Shown here: in pieces, positions 17,297 through 26,997 of the stretch
How positions within the stretch are numbered: position 1 is the stretch's first letter
Layout: every line of letters begins with the position of its first letter
NCBI GenBank assembly: GCA_934167365.1
Contig: CAKPKU010000002.1
Coordinates: 1 to 56,833 of the forward strand
Source of the DNA: an uncultured Clostridia bacterium
GTDB lineage: Bacteria; Bacillota; Clostridia; TANB77; CAG-508
Length of the DNA: 56,833 nt
Direction: 5' to 3'
Notes under the pieces: generated by a model
The model's input: only the letters and a program-made list of their open reading frames with translations
What the model was told of the DNA's origin: nothing
The model's database searches: none
Made by a program: the position numbers and the translations under genes

Positions 17297-18406
17297 ATGA
17301 AAATAGCAATGTTAGGACATAAACGAATTCCATCAAGGGAAGGTGGAGTTGAAATAGTAGTTGAAGAGCTATCGACAAGATTAGCCCAAAAAGGTCATAC
17401 AGTAGATGTATATAACCGAAAAGGAAATAATGTATCAGATAAAAATATAAAAACAAAAAAGATAAAAGAATACAAGGGAGTAAATATAAAAACAGTATTT
17501 ACAATAAATAAAAAGGGATTAGATGCACTAATTTATTCACTTTTTGCAAGTATAAAGGTTTTATTTGGTAAATATGACTGTATTCACTATCATGCAGAAG
17601 GCAGTTGTGCGATGTTATGGTTACCACACTTATTTAGAAAAAGAACAGTAGTAACAATACATGGATTAGATTGGCAAAGATCTAAATGGGGAGGATTTGC
17701 AACAAAGTACATAAAATTTGGAGAAAAGATGGCTGCAAAATATGCTGATGAAATAATAGTTTTATCAAAGGGTGTACAAGAATATTTCAAAAAAACATAT
17801 AATAGAGAAACTAATTTCATAGAAAATGGTGTAAATAAGCCAATAATAAAAGAGCCAAACATAATAAAAGAAAAATACAATCTAGAAAAAGATGACTATA
17901 TATTATACTTAGCTAGAATAGTACCAGAAAAAAGATTAGATTTGCTAATAGATGCATTCAAAAAAACAAATACAAGTAAAAAGCTAGTTATAGCAGGAGG
18001 AGCAAGTCATACAAATGATTTTTATAATGAAATAAAGCAAAAGGCATCAGAGGATTTAAGAATAATAATGACAGGATTTGTTCAAGGAGAAGAGCTACAA
18101 GAGCTATTTAGTAATACATATTTGTATTGTTTACCAAGTGATGTAGAAGGAATGCCAATTAGCCTATTAGAAGCAATGAGTTATGGTAAGAATTGCTTGG
18201 TGAGTGATATAGAAGAAAATACGCAAGTATGTGGAAAGTATGGAGTGACTTTCAAAAAGAGCGATTTGAATGATTTAGTAGAAAAATTGAACTTATGTTT
18301 AGATGGTTTGAATAGAAAAAATGAGCAAGAAATTTCTGATTATATATTAGAAAAGTATAACTGGGATGAGGTTGTAAATAAGACTGAAAAGTTGTATAAA
18401 AAGTAA
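17297..18406 (+). CDS. GT4 glycosyltransferase (DUF1972-type, rhamnosyltransferase-like)
   Basis: A 369-residue cytosolic GT-B glycosyltransferase adding the next sugar to the lipid-linked unit. The N terminus MKIAMLGHKRIPSREGGVEI is typical of the DUF1972/GT4 enzymes that include streptococcal rhamnosyltransferases such as Cps2T. The C-terminal nucleotide-sugar domain has the E-x7-E motif EGMPISLLE (E284, E292). It lies 16 bases behind the priming transferase. The donor sugar cannot be assigned from sequence; no rhamnose synthesis genes are in the window. Confidence 0.88.
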   Translation: MKIAMLGHKRIPSREGGVEIVVEELSTRLAQKGHTVDVYNRKGNNVSDKNIKTKKIKEYKGVNIKTVFTINKKGLDALIYSLFASIKVLFGKYDCIHYHAEGSCAMLWLPHLFRKRTVVTIHGLDWQRSKWGGFATKYIKFGEKMAAKYADEIIVLSKGVQEYFKKTYNRETNFIENGVNKPIIKEPNIIKEKYNLEKDDYILYLARIVPEKRLDLLIDAFKKTNTSKKLVIAGGASHTNDFYNEIKQKASEDLRIIMTGFVQGEELQELFSNTYLYCLPSDVEGMPISLLEAMSYGKNCLVSDIEENTQVCGKYGVTFKKSDLNDLVEKLNLCLDGLNRKNEQEISDYILEKYNWDEVVNKTEKLYKK

Positions 18407-18444
18407 GGTGTTGACTAAAAAATAAAGGAGAGCATAGTGATTTT

Positions 18445-19632
18445 ATGGATACGATAGAAGTTGTAAAGAAAAATGATTGTTGTGGCTGTGGTAGTTGTGT
18501 ACAAAAATGTCCTAAACAGGCTATTTCAATGGTAGAAAATGAAGAAGGATTTTTATATCCACAAATAAATAAAGAAAAATGTGTTGATTGTGGTTTATGT
18601 AGTAAAGTTTGTCCACAGTTGAAAAGTTTAAAAATGGTTGATAAAGAATATCCAAAAACATATGCAATGAGAAATAGAAATAACGAGGATTTATCAAAGA
18701 GTTCATCTGGAGGAATTTTTTCAGTTATAGCTGACTATGTTTTTGAAAATGGTGGTGTAGTTTTTGGAGCTGCATATGATGATGAATTAAATGTAAATCA
18801 TATAAAAGCAGAAAATCAACAAGAGTTAGAAGCATTAAGAAGTTCTAAATATGTACAATCTAATATAGGTGAAACATATAAAGGAGCAGAAAAGTTATTA
18901 AAAGAAGGTAGAATAGTGCTTTTTACAGGTACACCTTGCCAAATAGCAGGGTTGAATTCATATTTAATTAAAGAATATAAGAATTTGATAACTTGTGATT
19001 TAGTGTGTCATGGAGTGCCAAGTCAAAAATTATTTCATACATATATTGAATATTTATCAAGAAAGTTTAATTCAAGAGTTGTTAAATATAATTTTAGAAG
19101 TAAAGATAAAAATGGTTGGGGACTTTTCACTAAAGTTGAAACTGAAGATGGAAAAATCAGGTATATAAAGCCAGATTTCGATCCATATTATAGCAATTTT
19201 TTGGAGAGTACAACTTACAGATTAAATTGTTACCAATGTCACTATACAAACTGTAATAGAGTTTCTAATATTACTTTAGCAGATTATTGGGGGATTAGCG
19301 GAATACATCCAGATTTTTATAAAGAAGAAGGAAATTCTCTAATTTTAATTAATGATAAAAAAGGTGAACAAATATTTGAGAAAATTGCAGATAAAATAGA
19401 ATACATTCAAACTGATTTAGGAAAAGCAGCTAATCATAATAAAAATCTAGTTAGACCATCAAAATATTCAAATGAAAGACATAGAATTTATATTGGAATT
19501 TATGAAAAAAGTCCAGAACAGTATATAAAAGAAAATTTAAAAGTAAAATTAACAGGGAAAAAGATAATAAAGTCAGTTATCCCAAATAAAATGCAAAAAA
19601 TATTAAAGAAAATGAGAGGAATGGTAAAATAA
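18445..19632 (+). CDS. FrhB-like ferredoxin-domain protein of polysaccharide loci
   Basis: A 395-residue protein of the coenzyme F420 hydrogenase/dehydrogenase beta-subunit family. Two N-terminal 4Fe-4S motifs: C12/C15/C18/C22-P and C46/C49/C52/C56-P. The FrhB-like body contains SSGGIFS, LFTGTPCQIAGL and ITLADYWGI, with additional cysteines in YQCHYTNC. Such proteins are common in capsule and EPS loci next to pyruvyl transferases; their reaction there is not established. Its stop overlaps the next start by one base. A broken paralogue lies at 29087-29638, beyond the other end of the operon. Confidence 0.88.
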   Translation: MDTIEVVKKNDCCGCGSCVQKCPKQAISMVENEEGFLYPQINKEKCVDCGLCSKVCPQLKSLKMVDKEYPKTYAMRNRNNEDLSKSSSGGIFSVIADYVFENGGVVFGAAYDDELNVNHIKAENQQELEALRSSKYVQSNIGETYKGAEKLLKEGRIVLFTGTPCQIAGLNSYLIKEYKNLITCDLVCHGVPSQKLFHTYIEYLSRKFNSRVVKYNFRSKDKNGWGLFTKVETEDGKIRYIKPDFDPYYSNFLESTTYRLNCYQCHYTNCNRVSNITLADYWGISGIHPDFYKEEGNSLILINDKKGEQIFEKIADKIEYIQTDLGKAANHNKNLVRPSKYSNERHRIYIGIYEKSPEQYIKENLKVKLTGKKIIKSVIPNKMQKILKKMRGMVK

Positions 19633-20741
19633 TGATAAGAGTTCTACATTCAGTTAGTAATATGGATAGAGCTGGAATAGAAACTATGATAATGAACTAT
19701 TATAGGCATATTGACAGAACGAAAGTGCAGTTTGACTTCCTAGCCAATAAATCAAAACCAGGGGCTTATGATGAAGAGATAAAGTCTTTAGGAGGAAGAA
19801 TATTTTTATCACCTGGACTTAATCCTGTGAAATGGTTTGAGTATCAAACGATGGTGAAAGAGCTATTAAATAGTAATCCAGAAATAAAAGTTGTTCATTC
19901 ACATAATGGTGCTTTTTCATTACAAGCACAATTAGCAGCTAAAAAATGTGGAATAAAAAATAGAATAACACATGTTCATGGTACAAAGATTGATCTTAAT
20001 TTAAAACTACCATTAAAATTATTATATAAAACTCAATTAAAAAAGGTATCAAATAATTACTGGGGTTGCGGAACAGAGGCTGTTAAATATTACTTTGGAA
20101 ATAAAATAATTTCATCAGGAAATTATAAAGTAATTCATAATGCCATAGAAACCAAAAAATTTATATATAACAGTGAAAAGAGAGCAGAATTAAGAGGAAA
20201 ATATAATTTAGAAAATAAGTTTGTCATTGGAAATGTAGCAAGATTCATGAAACAAAAAAATCATACATTTATATTGGATTTGTTTAAAGTAATCCTTCAA
20301 AAAGAGCCTAATGCAGTTTTAATGTTGTTAGGTGATGGTGAATTATTAGAAACTATGAAAAATAAAGCTAAAGAGTTACAGATTGAGAAATGTGTAATGT
20401 TTTTAGGAAATGTAAGTAATGTAAATGAAATGTATCAAGCAATGGATTTATTTTTATTACCATCACTATTTGAAGGCTTACCAGTAGTTGGAATTGAAGC
20501 TCAAACAGCAGGATTAAAGTGTATTTTTAGTAATACAATTACAGATGAAGTAAAGGTAACTGACAATGTAGAATTTTTAGATTTAAATAAAGATACATTA
20601 GAGAAATGGGCTGATACTATATTAAATTATAGGGAATATGAGAGAAAGAATACTGAACAAGAAATTATAGATTCAGGATATTCAATTGAGATTGAGGCAA
20701 AAAAATTGCAAGAAATATATGAAAAGATGGGAGAACAATAA
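19632..20741 (+). CDS. GT4 glycosyltransferase (EpsF-like)
   Basis: A 369-residue GT-B glycosyltransferase. The N terminus has VLHSVSNMDRAGIETMIMNY, the EpsF-type start in which the usual double glycine is replaced. VVHSHN and THVHGTK follow, and the donor-binding motif is EGLPVVGIE (E281, E289). It probably adds a sugar to the growing lipid-linked repeat in the cytosol. Translation is coupled to the preceding FrhB-like gene by a one-base stop/start overlap, and the next gene starts 2 bases after its stop. Confidence 0.9.
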   Translation: MIRVLHSVSNMDRAGIETMIMNYYRHIDRTKVQFDFLANKSKPGAYDEEIKSLGGRIFLSPGLNPVKWFEYQTMVKELLNSNPEIKVVHSHNGAFSLQAQLAAKKCGIKNRITHVHGTKIDLNLKLPLKLLYKTQLKKVSNNYWGCGTEAVKYYFGNKIISSGNYKVIHNAIETKKFIYNSEKRAELRGKYNLENKFVIGNVARFMKQKNHTFILDLFKVILQKEPNAVLMLLGDGELLETMKNKAKELQIEKCVMFLGNVSNVNEMYQAMDLFLLPSLFEGLPVVGIEAQTAGLKCIFSNTITDEVKVTDNVEFLDLNKDTLEKWADTILNYREYERKNTEQEIIDSGYSIEIEAKKLQEIYEKMGEQ

Positions 20742-20743
20742 TA

Positions 20744-21826
20744 ATGAAAAAAATTGGTATATTAACACACCATTATATTCACAATTATGGAGCTTTTTTA
20801 CAAGGATATGCATTACAAGAGGCGGTAAAAAGTTTATATCCAAATGATGAAGTTTATATGATAGATTTCGTAAATAAAAAACATGCAATAAAAAATACAT
20901 TGGGATGGTTTAGATTTAATCCAAATAAAGATTCAATAAAGTCATATATGCAAAAAATTAAATTACCAAGAATATTTAAAAAAACACAGAAAGAGTATTA
21001 TAATTTAACTAAAAGAATAAAAAATACAGAAGATTTAAACAATCTTAATCTAGATGCAATTATTGTAGGTAGTGATGAGGTATGGCACTATGAAGATATA
21101 GCAAGACATCCAATGAAATTTGGTTATGGAGTGAAAGTTCCTAAACTAATTGCTTATGCACCAAGTACTGGAAGTTCAAATGTAAGAGGAGAAATACCAG
21201 AATATGTGAAGGAAGGAATGAAAAGTTTTACTGGACTTTCAGCAAGAGATGATAATGCAGAAGAACTAATAAAAAATGTATTAGGAAAAGAATGTACAAG
21301 GGTTTTAGATCCCACATTGTTATATGAATTTCCAGAATATAGTAGTAAGTTTGTAGATTATATAAAATCTCAAAAATATATTTTAATGTACTATTGTGAT
21401 AATTTACCAATAGAAATAAGAGAAAGTATTATTAAATATGCAAACAAAAAAGGATATAAAATATTTGGTGCAGGTGAATATAAGAAATGGTTTACTGAAA
21501 CTTTTGTAGATATTGATCCGTTTGAATGGGTGGAGGTTTTTAGAAACGCACAATTTATATTTACTGGTACATTTCATGGAGCAGTTTTTTCAATAAAAAA
21601 CAAGAAAAATTTTTATTGTTATTTATCGAATCAAAGCAGAATTAAAAAGGTTAATTCTTTGTTAAGACAATTTGAAATAGAGGGAAGAGTTTTAAATATG
21701 GATAATTACCAAGGTAAATTTGATATTATCGAAAATAATGATATTAATTATGAAAATGTATATAAAAATATAGAAAAATATAGAGATATTAGTTTAAATT
21801 ATTTGAAGGAGAATATAGAGCAATGA
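20744..21826 (+). CDS. Polysaccharide pyruvyl transferase family protein (first)
   Basis: A 360-residue protein of the PF04230 family, which adds pyruvate ketals to sugars or acts in related polymer modification. Visible features are GILTHHYIHNYGAFLQGYAL at the N terminus, IIVGSDEVWH, YAPSTGSS, SARDDNAEELI and GTFHGAVFSI, with the conserved His near the C-terminal end. It lies 2 bases after the GT4 gene and overlaps the acetyltransferase start by four bases (ATGA). PF04230 proteins often sit next to FrhB-like proteins, as here. Confidence 0.88.
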   Translation: MKKIGILTHHYIHNYGAFLQGYALQEAVKSLYPNDEVYMIDFVNKKHAIKNTLGWFRFNPNKDSIKSYMQKIKLPRIFKKTQKEYYNLTKRIKNTEDLNNLNLDAIIVGSDEVWHYEDIARHPMKFGYGVKVPKLIAYAPSTGSSNVRGEIPEYVKEGMKSFTGLSARDDNAEELIKNVLGKECTRVLDPTLLYEFPEYSSKFVDYIKSQKYILMYYCDNLPIEIRESIIKYANKKGYKIFGAGEYKKWFTETFVDIDPFEWVEVFRNAQFIFTGTFHGAVFSIKNKKNFYCYLSNQSRIKKVNSLLRQFEIEGRVLNMDNYQGKFDIIENNDINYENVYKNIEKYRDISLNYLKENIEQ

Positions 21827-22395
21827 TTAAGTCAAAAGAAGATTATAAAGAGTATTTAAGATGTGATCAAATTGCACTTGGAAAAAAATATAAAAAACCT
21901 AAATTAGTTGGTGATGAGATTTGGCGTTTTCAAATTATGATGAGAAAAGCAGAATACTATAAAAATTGTTCAAAAAGTATATTAGGCAAAATATATTCAA
22001 AATGGCTTCAATACAGATATTATAAAATGAGATTAAAATTAGGCTTTTCAATTCCTTTAAATGTATTTGGACCAGGTTTATCAATTGCCCACTATGGTAC
22101 TATTGTCATAAATGGCAATGCTAAGGTAGGTAAAAATTGTAGGATACAAGAGTGTACAACTATTGGAGCTACAAATGGAAGCAAGAAAGCCCCAATATTG
22201 GGTGATAATATTTTTATAGGAAGTGGAGCTAGAATTATAGGAAATGTAACTATTGCTAATAATATTGCAATTGGTGCAAATGCTTTAGTAAATAAGTCTT
22301 TTGTTGATTCTAATATAACTATAGCAGGTGTTCCTGCAAAAAAAATAAGTGATAATAATTCTTTTTCTAATTTAAATTCAAATCTTAATTTTTGA
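21823..22395 (+). CDS. Serine-acetyltransferase-like hexapeptide O-acetyltransferase
   Basis: A 190-residue left-handed beta-helix acetyltransferase. The hexapeptide region runs from about residue 78 (VFGPGLSIAHYGTIVINGNA) through ECTTIGATNG and IGANALVNKS to the closing AGVPAKKIS. The catalytic His is in AHYGT. It resembles CysE, but its place inside the EPS operon makes sugar O-acetylation from acetyl-CoA more likely than cysteine synthesis. Coupled to the preceding gene by a four-base overlap. Confidence 0.85.
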   Translation: MIKSKEDYKEYLRCDQIALGKKYKKPKLVGDEIWRFQIMMRKAEYYKNCSKSILGKIYSKWLQYRYYKMRLKLGFSIPLNVFGPGLSIAHYGTIVINGNAKVGKNCRIQECTTIGATNGSKKAPILGDNIFIGSGARIIGNVTIANNIAIGANALVNKSFVDSNITIAGVPAKKISDNNSFSNLNSNLNF

Positions 22396-22407
22396 AAGAG
22401 GTATAAT

Positions 22408-23418
22408 ATGATAAAAGTTAGTATTATTATTCCTGTATATGGAGTGGAAAAATATATTAAAAGATGTTTGGAGAGCTTGATAAATCAAACATTAAAAGAA
22501 ATTGAAATTATAATTGTAAATGATGGAACAAAGGATAATAGCATGAAAATATGTAGAGAATATCAGAGTTTAGATTCAAGAATATCAATTTACGAGAAAG
22601 AAAATGAAGGGTTAGGATTGACTAGAAATTATGGTTTAAAATATGCTGTGGGTGAATATGTTGCCTTTTTAGACTCAGATGATTTTATAGATATAGATTT
22701 TTATGAAAAACTATATAATGATGCTAAAAAGAATAATTCAGATGTTTGTTTTACTAATTACAAAATTAAAAAGAGTGATGGAACGGAATTTGTTTCAAAA
22801 AGAAGTAATATTCCATTTGAAGAAAATGTACTAGATAGTAAAACCGTTTTATATAATATAATGCAAATTCCAACAAAAAATCAAAGAAGAAATTTTATAG
22901 GAATGAGTGTTTGGAGAAGTGTATATAGGAAATCATTGATTGATAATAATAATATTTTATTTTGTTCAGAACGTGATTTTATATCTGAAGATATAATTTT
23001 TAACATAGACTTTTTAAGTAAAGCTTCAAAAGTGAGTTTTATAAAAGATACCTACTATTATTATTGCGAAAATCAGCAATCATTAACTCATATATATAGG
23101 AAAGATAGATTTGAAAAACATAAAATATTATATAATGAACTGAAGCGTAAGGCACTTGAACTTGATGATTTTGAGAATATGGAAGTTGGAATATGCAATA
23201 TGTTTATTAATAATGTTAGAGCTGATATAAAGAATGCTTTTAAATATAATTCAGAAAAAGAAGCTAAAAAAGAAGTTGAGAAATTTATAAATGATAGTGA
23301 AGTTAAATATGCATTAAAGAAAAAAAGCAAGGAAGATTTTAGAAAAAACATTTTTGATTTTTCAATGAAATATAGACTTATTTTTTTATTAAAATTATTT
23401 TGTAAAATAGGAAATTAA
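22408..23418 (+). CDS. GT2 family glycosyltransferase
   Basis: A 336-residue inverting GT-A glycosyltransferase. The N terminus has VSIIIPVYGVEKYIKRCLES, IIVNDGTKDNS and the metal-binding FLDSDDFID. The C-terminal part (about 230-336) is Lys/Glu-rich and helical. It adds a sugar to the lipid-linked repeat; donor unknown. It follows the acetyltransferase by 12 bases. A gap of about 195 bases then separates it from the polymerase gene, the widest break within the operon, with no clear promoter or terminator in it. Confidence 0.9.
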   Translation: MIKVSIIIPVYGVEKYIKRCLESLINQTLKEIEIIIVNDGTKDNSMKICREYQSLDSRISIYEKENEGLGLTRNYGLKYAVGEYVAFLDSDDFIDIDFYEKLYNDAKKNNSDVCFTNYKIKKSDGTEFVSKRSNIPFEENVLDSKTVLYNIMQIPTKNQRRNFIGMSVWRSVYRKSLIDNNNILFCSERDFISEDIIFNIDFLSKASKVSFIKDTYYYYCENQQSLTHIYRKDRFEKHKILYNELKRKALELDDFENMEVGICNMFINNVRADIKNAFKYNSEKEAKKEVEKFINDSEVKYALKKKSKEDFRKNIFDFSMKYRLIFLLKLFCKIGN

Positions 23419-23612
23419 AGAAGAGAGTAATTGATATATGTTAAAAAAATAATTTGTACACCAGATGAGTAGTATGCAAAAAAGTATATATTGAAGATCC
23501 AAAAGAAAATGAGATGAGAAATTAAATTATATAATGAAAAGTGAAAAGAAAATTTTAAAAATTAAGAGAAGTTTCTTTAAGGTATAGAAATTGTTCGATG
23601 AAGGGGAAAAAA

Positions 23613-24812
23613 ATGAAAAATTTAAAAATAAAACCAGATGTATGGATATATACAATTTTAATTGCAATATCATTAATATTTGAAAATAAAAAAATAGGAA
23701 ATTGGAGTTTAGCTTATTTTATATCTTTACCGATTATGTTAATTATAATTATCATTTCAATAAAGAAAAATCCTATTATAAAAAAAGATGAATTGAAAAA
23801 TGGATTTGTTTTTTTAGCATTTTCTGTTTTCTTCTCGGCTGTGACTGTATTTTTATATTTTTTACATCCAATATACACAGGAAGCTTTACTAGAGGAATT
23901 TCAAATAATCTTTTTATGTTATTATCAGCAATAATGGCAATATTATTCTTTCATTCAGATAAAGAGAATACTATAAAGGTTTTTTTTAATGCTTGTTGTA
24001 TTGCATATGGTTATGAAATTTTAATATATATATATACTAACGGAATAGAAAATGTTATAAGAAATTATTTTACTAGCAATGAATTAGAAATTCATAAATA
24101 TGGATATATTTTTGGATTATTTATTTTATATTATTTTGCTTTAAAAACAAATAAAGAGTCTTCTGATAAATGGCGAAAGATACTAGCTATCATGTTTTGC
24201 CTTTTAGTAGGAAAAAGAATTGTTGAAGTGGCTGTAATATTTTTGATTATACTTAGTAGAATTTTAAAAAGGTTATCTGTAAAAAAAGTAAGATTTCTTT
24301 CAGTTCTTTTAATTATAGGAATATACTTTTTTATAAATTCGATTCATTCAGGAAGTTTGCAAGAATTAGCAACTAAATATGATATTGACTTTTCCGGAAG
24401 ATTTATTTATTATGATTTAGTAGATAATTATTATGATGTATCAATCGGTTATATTGGTTATGGCATTGGATTTGTAGACAAAATAATGAATAATGCTTTA
24501 AAATCTAATTCAATTTCTTTTTCTGCTGGGCTACATAATGATCTACTAAGGTATTATATTGATTTAGGATTCATTTTCTTTGGATTATGGTGTATATTTT
24601 ACATGATATATTTACCAACTTTCTATGCTAGAGAATATGATAAGAAAATGTACAATATAGTTTTTATAATAATATTATATAATTTCATTAATTATATGGT
24701 AAGTAATTTAACTACATCTTATCATTATAATATGATTTATATAGTCGTAATATTAAATATTGCAAATTATATGAAAAAATATAACAATAAAGGAGAAAAG
24801 GTAAATGGATAA
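23613..24812 (+). CDS. Wzy-like polysaccharide polymerase (O-antigen ligase type)
   Basis: A hydrophobic protein with roughly ten or more membrane spans and a large loop around residues 260-310 (GYGIGFVD, AGLHNDLLRYYIDLG). This topology and the motif GLHND-LR-YYIDLG fit Wzy/O-antigen polymerase-ligase proteins that join repeat units outside the membrane. I start at ATG 23613 because AAGGGG at 23601-23606 is correctly placed for it; the ATG at 23598 has no ribosome binding site (399 versus 404 residues). It overlaps the Stealth gene by eight bases. Confidence 0.75.
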   Translation: MKNLKIKPDVWIYTILIAISLIFENKKIGNWSLAYFISLPIMLIIIIISIKKNPIIKKDELKNGFVFLAFSVFFSAVTVFLYFLHPIYTGSFTRGISNNLFMLLSAIMAILFFHSDKENTIKVFFNACCIAYGYEILIYIYTNGIENVIRNYFTSNELEIHKYGYIFGLFILYYFALKTNKESSDKWRKILAIMFCLLVGKRIVEVAVIFLIILSRILKRLSVKKVRFLSVLLIIGIYFFINSIHSGSLQELATKYDIDFSGRFIYYDLVDNYYDVSIGYIGYGIGFVDKIMNNALKSNSISFSAGLHNDLLRYYIDLGFIFFGLWCIFYMIYLPTFYAREYDKKMYNIVFIIILYNFINYMVSNLTTSYHYNMIYIVVILNIANYMKKYNNKGEKVNG

Positions 24813-25806
24813 AATAGATTTTGTTATTTTGTGGGTAGATGGAAATGATCCAATGTGGAAAGAAGAGAAAAATAAATATTCTCCAAAATTAAAGAATGAT
24901 GATAATAATGGAGAAAATAGATTTAGAGATTGGGATAATTTAAAATATTGGTTTAGATCAGTAGAAATCAATGCAAGTTGGGTAAACAGGATTTTTTTCA
25001 TAACATGGGGACATGTGCCTAATTGGCTAAATTTAGAAAATCCAAAATTAAAAGTTGTTAAACATTCAGACTATATTCCAAAAGAATATTTGCCAACATA
25101 CAACTCTAATACTATAGAAATGAATTTATATAGACTTAAAGATCTATCTGAAAACTTTGTTCTTTTTAATGATGATATGTTTATAATGAATAAAACAAAA
25201 CCAGAAGATTTTTTTAAAAATGGCTTACCAGTTGAGATATATTCCGAAAGAATTGCAGAAGTAAATAAACCAAATGATCCATATATACATACTTTGGTAA
25301 ATAACATAGCTATTTTAAATAAGTATTATTTAAAAAAGGAAGTTTATAAAAAGTCACCTTTTAAGTACATTAACTTTAAGTATGGTATAAAAAATAATCT
25401 TTCTACAATAATTTTGTCTAAGTTTAAAAATTTTTCTATGATTGATAATGCTCATGTTGCTGTACCTTTAAAGAAGAGTGTTCTAGAACATATATGGCAA
25501 ATAGAATTTGAAATTTTAAATAATGCTTCAAAGAATAAATTTAGAAATTTAGATGATGTAAGTCAATATTTAATAAGATATTTTCAGTTAGCTTCTGGAA
25601 ACTTTTATCCTAGAAAGTATAAAGAAAGTAAAATGTATAAATTAAAAGATGATAATACATTTATTGGAAGAGATATAGAAAAGAAGAAATATAAATTAGT
25701 TTGTTTTAATGATTCTTTAGATATTATTAACTTTGAGCAAGCAAAAAAAACATTAAATACTTTTTTGAGTAAAAAATATGATATAAAATCTAACTATGAA
25801 ATTTAG
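24805..25806 (+). CDS. Stealth family hexose-1-phosphate transferase
   Basis: A 333-residue Stealth protein. The first conserved region is IDFVILWVDGNDPMW at the N terminus. It is followed by RFRDWDNLKYWFRSVE, FFITWGHVPNWLN and the acidic YRLKDLSENFVLFNDDMF, then AHVAVPLKK. Known members transfer hexose-1-phosphate (for example GlcNAc-1-P) to make phosphodiester-linked capsules, so the polymer may contain phosphodiester bonds. The ATG lies inside the end of the polymerase gene, behind GGAGAAAAGG. Confidence 0.92.
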   Translation: MDKIDFVILWVDGNDPMWKEEKNKYSPKLKNDDNNGENRFRDWDNLKYWFRSVEINASWVNRIFFITWGHVPNWLNLENPKLKVVKHSDYIPKEYLPTYNSNTIEMNLYRLKDLSENFVLFNDDMFIMNKTKPEDFFKNGLPVEIYSERIAEVNKPNDPYIHTLVNNIAILNKYYLKKEVYKKSPFKYINFKYGIKNNLSTIILSKFKNFSMIDNAHVAVPLKKSVLEHIWQIEFEILNNASKNKFRNLDDVSQYLIRYFQLASGNFYPRKYKESKMYKLKDDNTFIGRDIEKKKYKLVCFNDSLDIINFEQAKKTLNTFLSKKYDIKSNYEI

Positions 25807-25836
25807 GAAGTATGTGATGATGAAAGGATAAAATTT

Positions 25837-26964
25837 ATGAAAAATATTTATTTAAATTGTGTATATAAAAGAAACTTGGGTGATGATATTTTTATAAAGA
25901 TTATATGTGAACGTTATAATGATTGTAATTTTCTAATTCCCAATTATAGAAAAGCAGAAATTATTCCTAAAATTAAAAATTTGAAAAACTATAATATTAA
26001 TCAAAATTTATATGAAACATTAGGAAAGTGTACATATAGGATTAACTGTAGAAATCCAATTGATACATTTTTGATTAGAAAATGCGATTATGTAGTAACC
26101 ATTGGCGGTTCAATATTTATGGAAAGCAAAGACTTAAAAAAATATAAGGATTTTTATTGGTATAAGAATTTAGATAGGAAATATTTTATTTTAGGTGCTA
26201 ATATTGGTCCTGTATATACAAAAGAATATATCGATAATATAAAGAAATATATATTAAAGAATGCAGCTGGAATTTGTTTTAGAGATAATAAGTCATTAGA
26301 ATATATAAAAGGAGATTGCAGAAATGCTAAATGTTATCCTGATATTGTGTTTTCTTTAGATATTGAAAGATTTAAACAAGTTAAGAAAAAGAGAAAGGTC
26401 ATTTTTTCAATTATAGATATAAAGTCAAAATCAAAACAAATGAAAAATCCTAAGATAGAAGAGTATGAACAGTTAATATCCAATTTAATTCAAAAATTTC
26501 ATAGTGAAAAATATGAGATTTTAGTTATGTCATTTTGTGAAATAGAGGGCGATAATATATATGTAAAAAAGTTAAAAGAAAAGCATACATATATAAAAGA
26601 ATATTATTATGATGGGAATATTGATGAAGCTTTAAAAGAAATTTCGGAATCGGAAGTAATCGTTGGTACAAGATTTCATGCTAATGTTTTGGGTTTCATA
26701 TTTAATAAGATTGTAATACCTATTATATATAATGATAAGACAAAAAATCTATTAAATGATATAAATTTTCAGGGGACTTTCTTCGATATAAATAATTTAA
26801 ATAAAGATAGTTTTGACAATATTAATATAGAAACAATAAAAAGAGAAAATAGAATATTGGATATTGATTATTTAAGAAAAGAAGCAGAGCATCATTTCGA
26901 TGAACTTGATAAGGTGTTAAAAAATGATAATAATATACAATTAAAAAATAAAAATGATTTATAA
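25837..26964 (+). CDS. Polysaccharide pyruvyl transferase family protein (second)
   Basis: A 375-residue PF04230 protein. Features are NLGDDIFIKII near the N terminus, YVVTIGGSIFM, FILGANIGPVYT, AAGICFRDNKSLEYI and VIVGTRFHANVLGFI with the conserved His. It is clearly different from the first family member at 20744. It follows the Stealth gene by 30 bases and precedes the flippase by 33. Pyruvylation or another late decoration of the repeat unit is likely; the acceptor is unknown. Confidence 0.88.
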   Translation: MKNIYLNCVYKRNLGDDIFIKIICERYNDCNFLIPNYRKAEIIPKIKNLKNYNINQNLYETLGKCTYRINCRNPIDTFLIRKCDYVVTIGGSIFMESKDLKKYKDFYWYKNLDRKYFILGANIGPVYTKEYIDNIKKYILKNAAGICFRDNKSLEYIKGDCRNAKCYPDIVFSLDIERFKQVKKKRKVIFSIIDIKSKSKQMKNPKIEEYEQLISNLIQKFHSEKYEILVMSFCEIEGDNIYVKKLKEKHTYIKEYYYDGNIDEALKEISESEVIVGTRFHANVLGFIFNKIVIPIIYNDKTKNLLNDINFQGTFFDINNLNKDSFDNINIETIKRENRILDIDYLRKEAEHHFDELDKVLKNDNNIQLKNKNDL

Positions 26965-26997
26965 AAGCAGCAAAAAGTGTATAAGGAGATTTAAAAA